A stretch of 64,000 bases of DNA, from positions 60,380 to 124,379 of the forward strand of contig CAZYAN010000003.1 in the NCBI GenBank assembly GCA_964645585.1, in the 5' to 3' direction. Positions 37,201 to 45,438 of this stretch are shown here, in pieces. A program made the translations under genes and the position numbers. The stretch comes from DATGSL01 sp964645585. GTDB lineage: Bacteria; Verrucomicrobiota; Verrucomicrobiia; Opitutales; T3Sed10-336. The notes beneath the pieces were generated by a model, which saw only the letters and a program-made list of their open reading frames with translations, was not told the origin of the DNA and did no database searches. Each line of letters starts with the position of its first letter. The first letter of the stretch is position 1.

Positions 37201-37654
37201 AGTATTCGTTGCTGACCTCGGTCGCCCCGCCCGCCGATTCCATGATCCAGTCCGGATGATTCGTCAAAACATGATCCGGATGGCCCGTCCCGCTTCCGGC
37301 CGGGTACGTGACGATCCAGGCGTGAACTTCGATCGGCGGACTTGCCGCGTGAGCTTTGGTCAAGAGATAAGCGAGGGGGTCGAAATTCGCCGGCGAAACG
37401 CCGGTGTTTTTCGGCTCGATCGTGCTGTCATAAAAAGCGTCCGCCCGTCGCCGCACTTGGGGAATGATCATATTCAGATTACCGCGTTGCGCGTCGGCAA
37501 TCAATTGGTCGATCTGCGCCGCCGACTTGAACCCGGCGTTCCAAGTGTCTACCCAAATCGCTCGATACTCCGGCGTCGTCTGCCCATGGAGCAACACCGC
37601 CGAGAAAACGAGGAAAATCGCGGCAAGCAGAGATGGATGGAGTTTTTTACTCAT
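34271..37654 (-). CDS. Secreted GHL10 (DUF187) glycoside-hydrolase-like protein with golvesin-type and InlB-like modules
   Basis: Large secreted protein, about 1127 residues, with signal peptide (SLLAAIFLVFSAVLLHG). Domains in order: GHL10 barrel (EYRAIWVDTWNAGFKSAAQID ... DIDGFHFDYIRYP); carboxypeptidase-regulatory-like (TVRTDGNGFYGVVDLLPGTY); golvesin-type domain (IIDNPEAEFAGSW ... ATATFRP); fibronectin-like (SAIVTWETVGPSVVQVEYGP); second golvesin-type domain; two InlB-like repeats (WAFSHWEGDL, WAFIGWTGDL); and the shared C-terminal module GPDADPRGHGIRNLLKYAFG plus beta tail. GHL10 proteins include peptidoglycan-acting hydrolases, but the substrate here is open. The ATG at 37652-37654 gives the signal peptide; a longer start exists. 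Confidence 0.8.
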   Translation of the reverse strand: MSKKLHPSLLAAIFLVFSAVLLHGQTTPEYRAIWVDTWNAGFKSAAQIDQLIADAQRGNLNMIIPQVRRRADAFYDSTIEPKNTGVSPANFDPLAYLLTKAHAASPPIEVHAWIVTYPAGSGTGHPDHVLTNHPDWIMESAGGATEVSNEYWLDPAHPGVQEHILAVALDIITRYDIDGFHFDYIRYPSPDWGYNPVSVQRFNDRYGRSGTPATGDSLWRQFRRDAVTELVRRVYLEAIHVKPDIVISASTIGQGGGITSISQWPNSTPYNARLQDWRGWMEEGILDLNVPMLYYDQDGSFAHGWTNWNIFAKNHKYGRHLAIGAAWYLNSVSNTLGQIDETRQTTAAGHRADGISGYNYSRTTTDNVSRTTFLNTISAAGGPFPQKVPTPTMPWKVSPNRGYAMGIVTASNDGWPFDYAEVKLTGPETRTVRTDGNGFYGVVDLLPGTYTITASMPDLPYDPAVAEISVVAGEVASADLTLEFAPAAEIIIDNPEAEFAGSWVTGSNPSQFGANFRQAWTIDAAGAPTATATFRPIISIPGTYEIYAWYVSASNRASNALYQIVHSGGQETVTVDQRTGGGQWRLLVSDIHFAAGTDGYVRLGNNADGSAVIADAVRFQLIEADPDPADFFEDPIVYAGSESAIVTWETVGPSVVQVEYGPSRVTTDLTQETTTMTTEHSVTISGLQSANQYQLRLHARAGTKTYSSNWYSYETGSAVEVIVDNEDAGFSKTGSWDTATFGTFYGDNYARSFAGASGATATFRPVLPVSGAYDVYTMYADGAGRAVNVEHRIGHAGGEESVFIDQPTGGGVWRLLLEGRQYHAGNDSFVRITNNGTGVTIADAQRWVLRDSPPEHILTTDIDGSGTVTRNVAAATYPHGAMVQLTAEAADGWAFSHWEGDLQGESESASIRLYRDRQVTAVFHELHTLTTAAIGQGTVELTPDQAEYPEGSEVQALAVPAPGWAFIGWTGDLTDEENPILVWMDGDKTLTANFGFSYEAWSEAAFTEQERNDPAVSGPDADPRGHGIRNLLKYAFGMNFAQPDRSRLPSVEVDNGKLVLHYTRLRYESGLQYQIEFSSNLIDWQPANGVLTETSVVPEPDGRTERVTLESPPNTFEERAFIRLRVE

Positions 37655-38164
37655 GTCAGATGGACCAAAGCGGGTATCGATTTTAGAGGTGATGCTGAAA
37701 ATCCTTCCAGCGCGTGACGCGAAACTATCCGAAAGGTGATAAGAGCAGAGCAAGGAAAAACCCGCCGCGCAAACGATTGACATCCGGTTTTGTTACCATC
37801 AAGCATTAGACAAAAGTTCGATGCCCCGGGAATGGAAAAGCAGGTCGCAGGGAACGAGCTGTTGCAAGAAATCTCTGGGGAGGAATGAGATTTCCGCCTG
37901 ACGGGAGCGAAGATGTGGTGATCGCGCTTTCAGTCGGGCGGGGAAACCAAAAGTCGTTTCGCTTCATTACGACTACTGGGGAGGGGCGTCTCAACGAGGC
38001 GCCCCTTTTCTGTACCCGGATTTTCCGATGCGCGGAACAAGCGATCATCCGAGATCAGATGAAATTTCCGGCGCAATACGTATGGTAAGAACCAGGAGGT
38101 TTGGAGACGACGGCCGCAAAAAAAGCCGAGGCGGCCGGCCCTGTCTCCCGAAAAATTTCGTTGT
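37655..38164. other. Intergenic region between divergent GHL10 and ku genes
   Basis: About 510 bases. It should hold the promoters of both divergent genes. A consensus TTGACA lies at 37777-37782, but no good -10 at the right distance was seen. A strong plus-strand terminator-like hairpin lies inside (37983-38009). A 67-codon open frame (37885-38088) has its ATG fused to an AGGA sequence without spacing and continues through the hairpin, so it is not called as a gene. Confidence 0.45.
37983..38009 (+). terminator. Rho-independent terminator-like hairpin with no gene before it
   Basis: GGGGCG-t-CTC-aac-GAG-g-CGCCCC (37983-38005) forms a near-perfect stem of about 9-10 bp, followed directly by TTTT. 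It is oriented for plus-strand transcripts, yet no coding gene ends there: ku starts about 155 bases further on. It may terminate a small RNA or attenuate the ku-ligD transcript. Confidence 0.6.
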
Positions 38165-39049
38165 ATGCGCGCGGTTTGGAAAGGTTCCGTCAGTTTTGGG
38201 CTCGTTAACATCCCGGTCGCGCTCTATCCCGCGACCCGCCAGGAAACGGTACGCTTTCGCCAGCTCCGCAAGAGCGACCTGAGTCCGATTAAATACAAGC
38301 GAGTGGCCGAGACCGATGAGAAAGAGGTTCCCTGGGAGGAGATTGTCAAAGGCTACGAATACGCGAAAGACCAGTTCGTCGTCCTCACCGAGGAAGATTT
38401 CGAAAGCGTGGATGTCGAGGCCACACAGACCGTGAACATTCTCGATTTCGTGGAACTGGATAAGGTCGATCCTATTTTTTTTCAAAAGCCGTATTACCTC
38501 GAACCGCAAAGAGGCGGCGAAAAGGCTTACGTTCTTCTCCGCGACACCCTCAACGAAACCGGCAAGACCGGAATCGCCAAGGTCGTGATCAAAACCCGGG
38601 AATATCTCGCCGCTGTAAAGCCGAAGGATAACCTGCTCGTGCTCGAGCTGCTTCATTTCGCCGACGAAATCACGAGCGCGGACGACCTCAAGATTCCGAG
38701 CGAGGCAAAGGTGTCGCGCAAGGAGCTCGAAACCGCCAAATCCCTCGTCGAAAGCCTCACGGTCGATTGGGATCCGGAACGTTACGAAGACGATTACCGC
38801 GTGGCGCTCATGGAGCTGATCGAAAAGAAGATCGCTGGCGGAGAACCGGTAACGGTTCCGACTCGCAAGCGTGCTCCGACGACCGAGGTGGTCGATTTGG
38901 TCAAGGTCCTCCAGGAAAGTCTTTCCCAAGCAAAAAAGGGAGAGGCGAAAGGAAAAGCAAAGAGCCAGCCGGCCAAAGCCAAAACCAAGAAAAAGCCTGC
39001 CGCGGCCTCCGCTGCAGCGTCCAAGGCACGAAAGCGAAAAACCGCCTGA
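38165..39049 (+). CDS. ku: Non-homologous end-joining protein Ku
   Basis: Bacterial Ku homodimer binds double-strand DNA ends and recruits LigD. The start MRAVWKGSVSFGLVNIPVALYPAT is the family hallmark, followed by KRVAETDEKEVPWEEIVKGYEY and YLEPQRGGEKAYVLLRDTL. 294 residues with a Lys/Ala-rich C-terminal tail (residues about 255-294), the variable tail used for DNA or LigD contacts in other species. The ligase gene follows 33 bases later, forming the usual two-gene NHEJ unit. Confidence 0.96.
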   Translation: MRAVWKGSVSFGLVNIPVALYPATRQETVRFRQLRKSDLSPIKYKRVAETDEKEVPWEEIVKGYEYAKDQFVVLTEEDFESVDVEATQTVNILDFVELDKVDPIFFQKPYYLEPQRGGEKAYVLLRDTLNETGKTGIAKVVIKTREYLAAVKPKDNLLVLELLHFADEITSADDLKIPSEAKVSRKELETAKSLVESLTVDWDPERYEDDYRVALMELIEKKIAGGEPVTVPTRKRAPTTEVVDLVKVLQESLSQAKKGEAKGKAKSQPAKAKTKKKPAAASAAASKARKRKTA

Positions 39050-39082
39050 CGGTTCGAACCAAGTCGTCAGCCGCACCGTCCC

Positions 39083-40780
39083 ATGCCGCGCAAAACCGCA
39101 ACCCGCACCGACCGACGGCGCCGCTACGAGTCAAAACGCAATTTCTCCCAATCGCCCGAACCTCCTTGGCAATCAACTCCCGCCAAAACCAAACGCGCGA
39201 ACAGGGCACCCGCGCAACGGAGGTTTGTCATTCAAAAACATCGCGCCCGCCGCCTCCATTATGATCTCCGGCTCGAAATCGAAGGCGCCCTCGCCTCTTG
39301 GGCGGTTCCGAAAGGATTTCCTGAAAAGCCGGGCGACAGACACCTCGCGATCCGCGTCGAGGACCATCCGCTCGACTATGGGGATTTCGAGGGCAACATT
39401 CCTCAAGGCAACTACGGTGCCGGCGCCGTCATGCTGTGGGATCGCGGCTTGTATGAAGTTCTCGAAGGCGATCCCGCCGAAGCGGTCAAAAACGGCCGGC
39501 TCTCCATCGTCTTCGCCGGCGAAAAGCTCCGCGGCAGCTGGCTGCTCGTCCGCACCCGGGCCAGCGCCAGTGCGGCCGCCGACAAGGAACAGTGGCTCCT
39601 CCTTAAAGGAAAGGACAACACGTGGCGCATCTCCCAGCGCGACGACGACCGGTCCGTTCTTTCCGGCCGCACCCTCGCCGAAATAGCCGCCGAAAACGCG
39701 GACGAGTCGCTGAATAAACCGGATGCGCGGCGGCAGCCGAAGAAGACTCCGCGCCCGTCCCGGAAAATGGTTCTAGCTGTCGCCGATCTCCCGGCCGCGC
39801 GGCCCGATTTCGTTGCCCCGATGAAGCCGACCCTCGCGACACGGCTTCCCGAAGCGGGCGACTGGATTTTCGAAATCAAGTTCGATGGCTACCGGATCCT
39901 TGCCGTCAAAAGTACGGACGAAGTGCGGCTTTTCAGCCGGAACGAGATCGACATCACTCGTGAATTTCCCGCGATCCGCGACGCCGTTGCCGCCTTGCCC
40001 GCGGATGAGCTTGTCATCGATGGCGAAGCCGTTGCCCTGCTGGAATCCGGAGTTCCGTCTTTCCAGCGCCTCCAAAATTACCGCTCCGGCGGCAAAGACC
40101 AGCCGATCTACTTCTATGCCTTTGACCTCCTCAATATACACGGACACGCCACCGGCGGACTTCCCCTCCGGCAACGCAAGGAAATGCTCGAACAACTGCT
40201 CGCGGCCGCGCCGGAACCGGTCCGCTTTTCAGCCAGCATTCAAGGCGACCCCGAATCGTTTCTCGCACAGGCCGAACGCCTCGGACTCGAGGGGCTGATT
40301 GCCAAACAGGCTGACTCCCCCTACCTGCCCGGACGGCGCACGCGAACGTGGCTGAAAATGAAAGTCCAGCAGCAGCAGGAATTCGTCATCGGCGGCTACA
40401 CCGAACCCAAGGGGGCGCGATCCCATTTCGGCGCCATTATCGTCGGAGTCTACCATGGCCGCGATCTTCACTATGTCGGCCGTGTGGGAACCGGCTTCAA
40501 TGAGCGCTCACTCCGCGATGCACACCGCAAATTTCAGCCGCTGAAAACGAAAACTTGTCCGTTCGTCAACCTCCCCGCCGCACGGAAGCGATCCTTCGGC
40601 GGCGGCCTCACAAGAGCCGAAATGAAACACTGCACCTGGCTCAAACCCAAACTCGTTTGCCAGATCCGCTTCTCCGGCTGGACCGACGACGATTCCCTGC
40701 GCCACCCGGTCTTCCTCGGATTTCGAGACGACAAAAATCCTCGTGAGGTCGTTCGCGAGATTGCCACCGCCGCCGCGTGA
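39083..40780 (+). CDS. ligD: DNA ligase D without polymerase domain (phosphoesterase-ligase)
   Basis: ATP-dependent ligase of bacterial NHEJ, 565 residues. Residues about 15-175 form the 3'-phosphoesterase domain (ESKRNFSQSPEP, RFVIQKHRARRLHYDLRLE, WAVPKGFPEKPGDRHLA, GNIPQGNYGAGAV). The ligase domain begins near residue 245 with APMKPTLA, and Lys266 in EIKFDGYR is the adenylated lysine; GLIAKQADSPYLPGRRTRTWLKMK and the OB-fold end (FGAIIVGVYHGRDLHYVGRVGTGF) follow. The primase-polymerase domain found in many LigD proteins is missing; it may be encoded elsewhere. Cotranscribed with ku. Confidence 0.93.
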   Translation: MPRKTATRTDRRRRYESKRNFSQSPEPPWQSTPAKTKRANRAPAQRRFVIQKHRARRLHYDLRLEIEGALASWAVPKGFPEKPGDRHLAIRVEDHPLDYGDFEGNIPQGNYGAGAVMLWDRGLYEVLEGDPAEAVKNGRLSIVFAGEKLRGSWLLVRTRASASAAADKEQWLLLKGKDNTWRISQRDDDRSVLSGRTLAEIAAENADESLNKPDARRQPKKTPRPSRKMVLAVADLPAARPDFVAPMKPTLATRLPEAGDWIFEIKFDGYRILAVKSTDEVRLFSRNEIDITREFPAIRDAVAALPADELVIDGEAVALLESGVPSFQRLQNYRSGGKDQPIYFYAFDLLNIHGHATGGLPLRQRKEMLEQLLAAAPEPVRFSASIQGDPESFLAQAERLGLEGLIAKQADSPYLPGRRTRTWLKMKVQQQQEFVIGGYTEPKGARSHFGAIIVGVYHGRDLHYVGRVGTGFNERSLRDAHRKFQPLKTKTCPFVNLPAARKRSFGGGLTRAEMKHCTWLKPKLVCQIRFSGWTDDDSLRHPVFLGFRDDKNPREVVREIATAAA

Positions 40781-40860
40781 GGGCCTCACGGCGTCCGCGC
40801 TCCGCCTGCCGGCCAATTTTCCCTTTGCCGCAGCTCCGTGGATCCGCTACCAGATCAACT

Positions 40861-42348
40861 ATGCCGCTCTTCCGCTTCTCCCGCATAAACGCTCCGCACA
40901 TCGCCCTTCTTGCCATCATACTTTCTTGCCTCGCCGCAGGCAGTCGGCCGGCCGTTTCAGCCGAAACCGCAAATCGTCCGCCGAACATCGTGCTGATCGT
41001 ATCCGACGACCAAGGTTACCACGACTTGGGCATCACGAACGACGAGCTGGTTACGCCGAATCTCAACCGGCTCGCCAACGAAGGTATCCGCCTGACCAGT
41101 TTCTATGTCCCCTGGCCCGCTTGCACACCGAGCCGCGCCGGATTCCTCACCGGCCGCTATCCGCAGCGAAACGGGATCTACGACATGATCCGCAATGAGG
41201 CCCCCGACTACGGACACGAGTACAACGCCGAAAGTTACGCGGTCAGCTGGGAGCGTATCGGCGGTATGGATACGCGCGAGATCACAGTGGCGGATCTTCT
41301 TCGAACGGCGAATTACTACAACGGCATTTTTGGCAAATGGGATCTCGGCGTTCACCGGCGTTTCCTCCCGCTTCAGCGCGGCTGGCACGAGTTTTTCGGC
41401 TTGGTGAACACCGGCATCGATTACTACACCCACGAGCGATACGGCGTTCCGTCGATGTACCGTGACAACGATCCCACCACGGAAGGCAAAGGCACCTACG
41501 TGACGAGTCTTTTCGAACAGGACGCCATCCGGTTCATTGACGAAAACCACGCCCGCCCCTTTTTCCTCTACGTCCCGTTTAACGCACCGCACGGCGCCTC
41601 CAGTTTGGACCCGAAAATCCGCGGCCGTGCCCAGGCGCCCGACCGATGGCGAAAACTTTACCCCGGGGACTACGATAACGAAGCCTACGTCGACGGCCGC
41701 CTTTACAACGAACCCGCTCAGCGGCCGAACCGCGCGATGCGCCGCTCGCACTATCGAGGCGCCATCTCGGCGATGGATGCTGCGATTGGATCGATCTTGG
41801 ATCGCCTCGACCAGCACGGGATTGCCGAGAACACCTTCGTCATCTTCTTCTCCGATAACGGCGGCGCCGGCGTCGCCGACAATGGGCCGCTGCGCGGCGG
41901 CAAGGGAGAGGTCTTCGAGGGCGGCATCCGCGTCTGTTTCCTCGCGCGCTTTCCCGGCCGGATTGCACCCGGAACAACCAGCGACGCGTTTCTCACCGGC
42001 CTCGATCTGATGCCGACACTGCTCAACCTCGCCGGCGTGCAGCCGCCGTCCGGCCTTGTCCTCGACGGCTTTGACATGATGCCCGTGCTAACGGGTGAAG
42101 CGCCTTCCCCGCGCAAGGCGATGTTCTGGAAGCGACGCGAGCGCGAGGCCGCGCGAGTCGGCGACTGGAAATGGATCCGAAACGGGAAGGGCGAATTTCT
42201 CTTCAATCTCACTGCCGATCTCCGCGAACAAAATAACCTGTTTGCGGAAAATCCTGAGAAAGCGGACGAACTGCGCCGCGCGTTCAACAGCTGGCTCCGC
42301 GAAGTGATGGTGGAAGCCGAACCGCGCCGCCCGTTCAAAGACTTTTGA
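40861..42348 (+). CDS. Secreted arylsulfatase-type sulfatase (S1 family)
   Basis: Predicted exported sulfatase of about 495 residues. The signal peptide (HIALLAIILSCLAAGSRPAVSA) is followed by NIVLIVSDDQGYHDLG (metal ligands) and the formylglycine motif CTPSR (Cys88). Later it has VIFFSDNGGAG and LRGGKGEVFEGGIRV, both typical of arylsulfatase A-like enzymes. The ATG at 40861 gives a clean signal peptide; an in-frame start at 40777 overlaps ligD and is rejected. The sulfated substrate is unknown. Not closely related to the first sulfatase of the window. Confidence 0.88.
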   Translation: MPLFRFSRINAPHIALLAIILSCLAAGSRPAVSAETANRPPNIVLIVSDDQGYHDLGITNDELVTPNLNRLANEGIRLTSFYVPWPACTPSRAGFLTGRYPQRNGIYDMIRNEAPDYGHEYNAESYAVSWERIGGMDTREITVADLLRTANYYNGIFGKWDLGVHRRFLPLQRGWHEFFGLVNTGIDYYTHERYGVPSMYRDNDPTTEGKGTYVTSLFEQDAIRFIDENHARPFFLYVPFNAPHGASSLDPKIRGRAQAPDRWRKLYPGDYDNEAYVDGRLYNEPAQRPNRAMRRSHYRGAISAMDAAIGSILDRLDQHGIAENTFVIFFSDNGGAGVADNGPLRGGKGEVFEGGIRVCFLARFPGRIAPGTTSDAFLTGLDLMPTLLNLAGVQPPSGLVLDGFDMMPVLTGEAPSPRKAMFWKRREREAARVGDWKWIRNGKGEFLFNLTADLREQNNLFAENPEKADELRRAFNSWLREVMVEAEPRRPFKDF

Positions 42349-42473
42349 GGCGCATCGGAGCTTTGTTCGCGTTTAAGTAATCCATCGCCCGATCGCTGCT
42401 CGCCGATCCCCGTGAACCGGATCGGATGGTGCCCGATTTCCCTGCTTAGCCGGTTCGGTCATAATGGAACGCT

Positions 42474-44021
42474 ATGAAATCGCGTCGCATCCCCGGTATC
42501 GTTTCTTCAATCACCGTATCAGGAGCCGCCGCAACAATCGCTTTCAGTATCCATATTTTTTATACAGGCGGACTGTCTTTCGCGAGCGACACTGCCGCCG
42601 AGCCGGTCGCCAACAGCGTCACCCCTTCGAACTTTTATCCGTGGCTGTTCGAGAATTTCCCGGGGATGAGTGTTTCGCCTGACGATGACCCGGGAAATTT
42701 TGGCATTCCGCTTCTCGCCCGCTATTTCTTCGGTCTCGATCCTCACCTGCCGCAAACAAGCGGCTTTCAGGAAACGAAGATGGTCGAACTGGAAGGCGTG
42801 CAACATCTTGCCTTCCGGTTTCGCCAGCGGTCGCAGCACGATGTGACTGCTGTTTTTGAAAGCTCCGCCGACTTGGTCAACTGGCAGCCGATGGATGAAC
42901 AGGTCATCGAAATCGAAACCGAAGGAAACCTGCAATGGGTGACGGTCGCCGATCTCACGCCGATCGGGTCCGACGAAAAACGCTTTATGAGAATCACCCT
43001 GATACCACCGTCCCATCCCGGCGAGGCTGAGATGCCGTTTGATGTTTCCGTCATCCGCTTGAGCCGCCTCCGAGCCGAAGTCGACTGGGAGACCGTCGAC
43101 GTGGACAGCTATGTTATTCAACGAAGAACGCCAAATTCCGATTGGATGGTCCTCGCCACAACCTCGGATCCCCCATTTGTCGATGACACGGAGCGAACGC
43201 CTGGCACGACGTATCAATACCGTGTCATCGGCCGGACCGCCGGACTTGCGGATTCCCCGCCCACGGCAGCGGTCGAAACCACTGTTCCAGCCATCCGCCT
43301 GACCATGATCGGCGACTCCAATCTGCAGCGGGGCGCAAATGAGAACGACAGAGTTGTCGTCAAAAGCTACGTCGGAAACGGCTCGCGTCCGGCCGTCGAT
43401 CCCGACGACTATCCCGATCACCCGAGTTTGATTTCCGGCCGAATCATGCTCCTCCGGCCAGACATTGAAGCCGTCAATCATGGAATCGACGGAACCGAAA
43501 GCGGAACGGGCCTTGGCAACACGAACCGAGCGAACGCCCTGCGCGTGATCGACGGATTCACCAGATTCGAAGCCGAGATGCTAGGAAAAGGCTATCCGTG
43601 GAGCGAGGATGGCGTTGAGCGAGTGAACGCCTTCACCCCGACGGCGGCGGACTACGGCTATTTTTCTTTTGGCGTAAATGACATCCACGATGGCCATTCC
43701 CCGGAGGAGATTCGCGACAATTTCGCAACCGCAATCGATCTGTGGGAAGCGGAAGGCCTTTCCGCCTCCCGCTTCATGATCACCACGATCACTCCGCGGC
43801 CCGAGGGAAAACATCAGGCGAACGTTCCGATCACCAACAACCTCCTGCGAGAACTCGCCAGCGCCCGCGGGGCGATTCTCATCGACACCTGCGGTCTGGT
43901 TTCCAACGACAACGGTCTCTCGTGGAAGAGTTCCGCCTACCACACCGACGGAATTCATTTTTCCGCCCTCACCTGCGACTTGGTCGCCGCCGAAATCATT
44001 TCCAAAATTCCCGCCCCATGA
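42474..44021 (+). CDS. Secreted SGNH/GDSL-type hydrolase with fibronectin-like domain
   Basis: About 515 residues. N-terminal signal or anchor, then a version of the module shared with other secreted proteins here (PDDDPGNFGIPLLARYFFGLDP, then a beta-rich tail with SSADLVNWQPM), a fibronectin-like domain (RAEVDWETVDVDSYVIQRR ... GTTYQYRVIGRT), and an SGNH hydrolase domain: GDSN (block I Ser), GVND (block III Asn) and DGIHFS (block V Asp-x2-His). SGNH enzymes are esterases, often deacetylating polysaccharides. Here the shared module is near the N terminus rather than at the C terminus. Confidence 0.77.
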   Translation: MKSRRIPGIVSSITVSGAAATIAFSIHIFYTGGLSFASDTAAEPVANSVTPSNFYPWLFENFPGMSVSPDDDPGNFGIPLLARYFFGLDPHLPQTSGFQETKMVELEGVQHLAFRFRQRSQHDVTAVFESSADLVNWQPMDEQVIEIETEGNLQWVTVADLTPIGSDEKRFMRITLIPPSHPGEAEMPFDVSVIRLSRLRAEVDWETVDVDSYVIQRRTPNSDWMVLATTSDPPFVDDTERTPGTTYQYRVIGRTAGLADSPPTAAVETTVPAIRLTMIGDSNLQRGANENDRVVVKSYVGNGSRPAVDPDDYPDHPSLISGRIMLLRPDIEAVNHGIDGTESGTGLGNTNRANALRVIDGFTRFEAEMLGKGYPWSEDGVERVNAFTPTAADYGYFSFGVNDIHDGHSPEEIRDNFATAIDLWEAEGLSASRFMITTITPRPEGKHQANVPITNNLLRELASARGAILIDTCGLVSNDNGLSWKSSAYHTDGIHFSALTCDLVAAEIISKIPAP

Positions 44022-44033
44022 AAACGCAAGGTT

Positions 44034-44071
44034 CCCAATCCAAAATCTAAAATCCCCAATCCAAAATTTCA
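44034..44071. repeat. Short low-complexity direct repeat
   Basis: The 13-mer CCCAATCCAAAAT occurs exactly twice (44034-44046 and 44055-44067), separated by CTAAAATC. It lies in the short gap between the SGNH hydrolase and lysA. It is of the AATCCAAAAT type seen as scattered intergenic repeats in other environmental genomes. Confidence 0.6.
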
Positions 44072-44120
44072 GTCGCTCCCCCTTGACTTGATCCATCGCT
44101 CCGGCAGGCTTCCTCTTCTC

Positions 44121-45389
44121 ATGGAGCGCCTTAAGTTTCTGTCTCCTGGCGAGGTCCGCAGCCTGCGCGCCGACTTTAACACGCCGGCGTACGTGTATGA
44201 CGAGTCGACGCTGCGGCAGTGCGCCGCAGCCGCCCTCGCCTTTCCGAACCCCTTCGGTCTGACCGTGCGTTACGCGATGAAGGCGTCGTCCAATGCCGCC
44301 ATCCTCCAGTTGTTCGACCGGTGCGGGCTGCATTTCGACGCGAGCACCGGATTCGAGGTGCATCGCCTCCTCAAAGCGGGAATCGCCCCCGAGAAGATTT
44401 CACTGTCCACCCAGGAACTTCCGGCGGACTTCGCCGACCTGGTTCGTGCCGGGATCACGCTCAACGCCTGCTCCCTTCATCAACTGGAACGCTACGGACG
44501 CGCCTTTCCCGGCGGCCGTATCGGCGTGCGCTTCAACCCCGGCCTCGGCTCGGGCCACAGCAATCGCACCAACGTCGGCGGTCCCGGCTCAAGCTTCGGC
44601 ATTTGGCACGAGAAAGCCGATGAAGTCCGGGAGGTTCTGGAGCGCCACAACCTCGACATCTTCCGGATTCACACCCATATCGGCTCCGGAACCGACCCGG
44701 AGGTCTGGGCTCGTGTCGCTGAACTTAATATCAACGTCCTTCGCCAATTTCCCACCGTATCCGTCCTCAACATGGGCGGCGGCTACAAGGTCGGGCGCAT
44801 GCGTGGCGAGAAGTCGACCGACCTGTCGGTTATTGGACAAAAACTCGCCTCCGACCTGGTCGCGTTTGCCGATGAAACCGGACGAAAAATACAAATTGAG
44901 ATCGAACCGGGCACGTTTCTCGTCGCTAACGCCTGCGCGATCGTCAGTACCGTACAAGACATCGTCGACACCGGCCCCGAGGGGTACACGTTTCTGAAAA
45001 CTGACACCGGCATGACCGAGATCTTGCGCCCTTCGCTCTATGGCGCCCAGCATCCGCTCGTGGTCGTTCCGGCTGACGAATCACGCGACGACGCCAACGA
45101 AGCTGCCGATTATCTCGTCGTCGGCCATTGCTGCGAATCCGGCGACATTCTGACCCCTGCACCGGACGAACCTGAGGTTCTCCTCCCTCGCCGGCTGCAA
45201 AAGGCTGAAATCGGCGATCTTCTCGTCGTCGAAGCCGCGGGTGCCTACTGCAGCGCAATGCCGGCGAAAAATTACAATTCTTTTCCCGAGGCGCCGGAGA
45301 TTCTCCGCCGCTCGGACGGCTCCTTTACTCTCATCCGCAAACGCCAGACCGTTGATCAGATCATTCAAAACGAGATACAGCCTGAGTGA
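44121..45389 (+). CDS. lysA: Diaminopimelate decarboxylase-family PLP enzyme
   Basis: Fold type III PLP enzyme, about 422 residues, matching the DAP decarboxylase / carboxynorspermidine decarboxylase group. The PLP Lys is Lys54 in VRYAMKASSN. Other motifs are HTHIGSGTDPEVW, NMGGGYKVGRMRGEKS, IEIEPGTFLVANAC (PLP phosphate site) and VVGHCCESGDIL, where the Cys of the active site from the second subunit lies. GAYCSAMPAKNYNSF near the end is typical. DAP decarboxylase is most likely; the ornithine or arginine-type branches cannot be excluded by eye. The ATG at 44121 is preferred over a longer start. Confidence 0.82.
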   Translation: MERLKFLSPGEVRSLRADFNTPAYVYDESTLRQCAAAALAFPNPFGLTVRYAMKASSNAAILQLFDRCGLHFDASTGFEVHRLLKAGIAPEKISLSTQELPADFADLVRAGITLNACSLHQLERYGRAFPGGRIGVRFNPGLGSGHSNRTNVGGPGSSFGIWHEKADEVREVLERHNLDIFRIHTHIGSGTDPEVWARVAELNINVLRQFPTVSVLNMGGGYKVGRMRGEKSTDLSVIGQKLASDLVAFADETGRKIQIEIEPGTFLVANACAIVSTVQDIVDTGPEGYTFLKTDTGMTEILRPSLYGAQHPLVVVPADESRDDANEAADYLVVGHCCESGDILTPAPDEPEVLLPRRLQKAEIGDLLVVEAAGAYCSAMPAKNYNSFPEAPEILRRSDGSFTLIRKRQTVDQIIQNEIQPE

Positions 45390-45438
45390 GCGCAGGATTC
45401 GACTGACAACTTCCAATTTCTGACTACCCTTATTGCCA

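Noticed and set aside
36101..37717. 538-codon open frame on the plus strand inside the GHL10 gene
   Set aside because: Arg-rich shadow of the minus-strand gene, which has clear domains in order and a signal peptide.
37885..38088. 67-codon open frame before ku
   Set aside because: The ribosome site is fused to the ATG, and the frame runs through a terminator-like hairpin.
702..42348. The two sulfatases as parts of one polysaccharide locus
   Set aside because: They are about 40 kb apart, of different subgroups, and have no glycosidase or transporter beside them.
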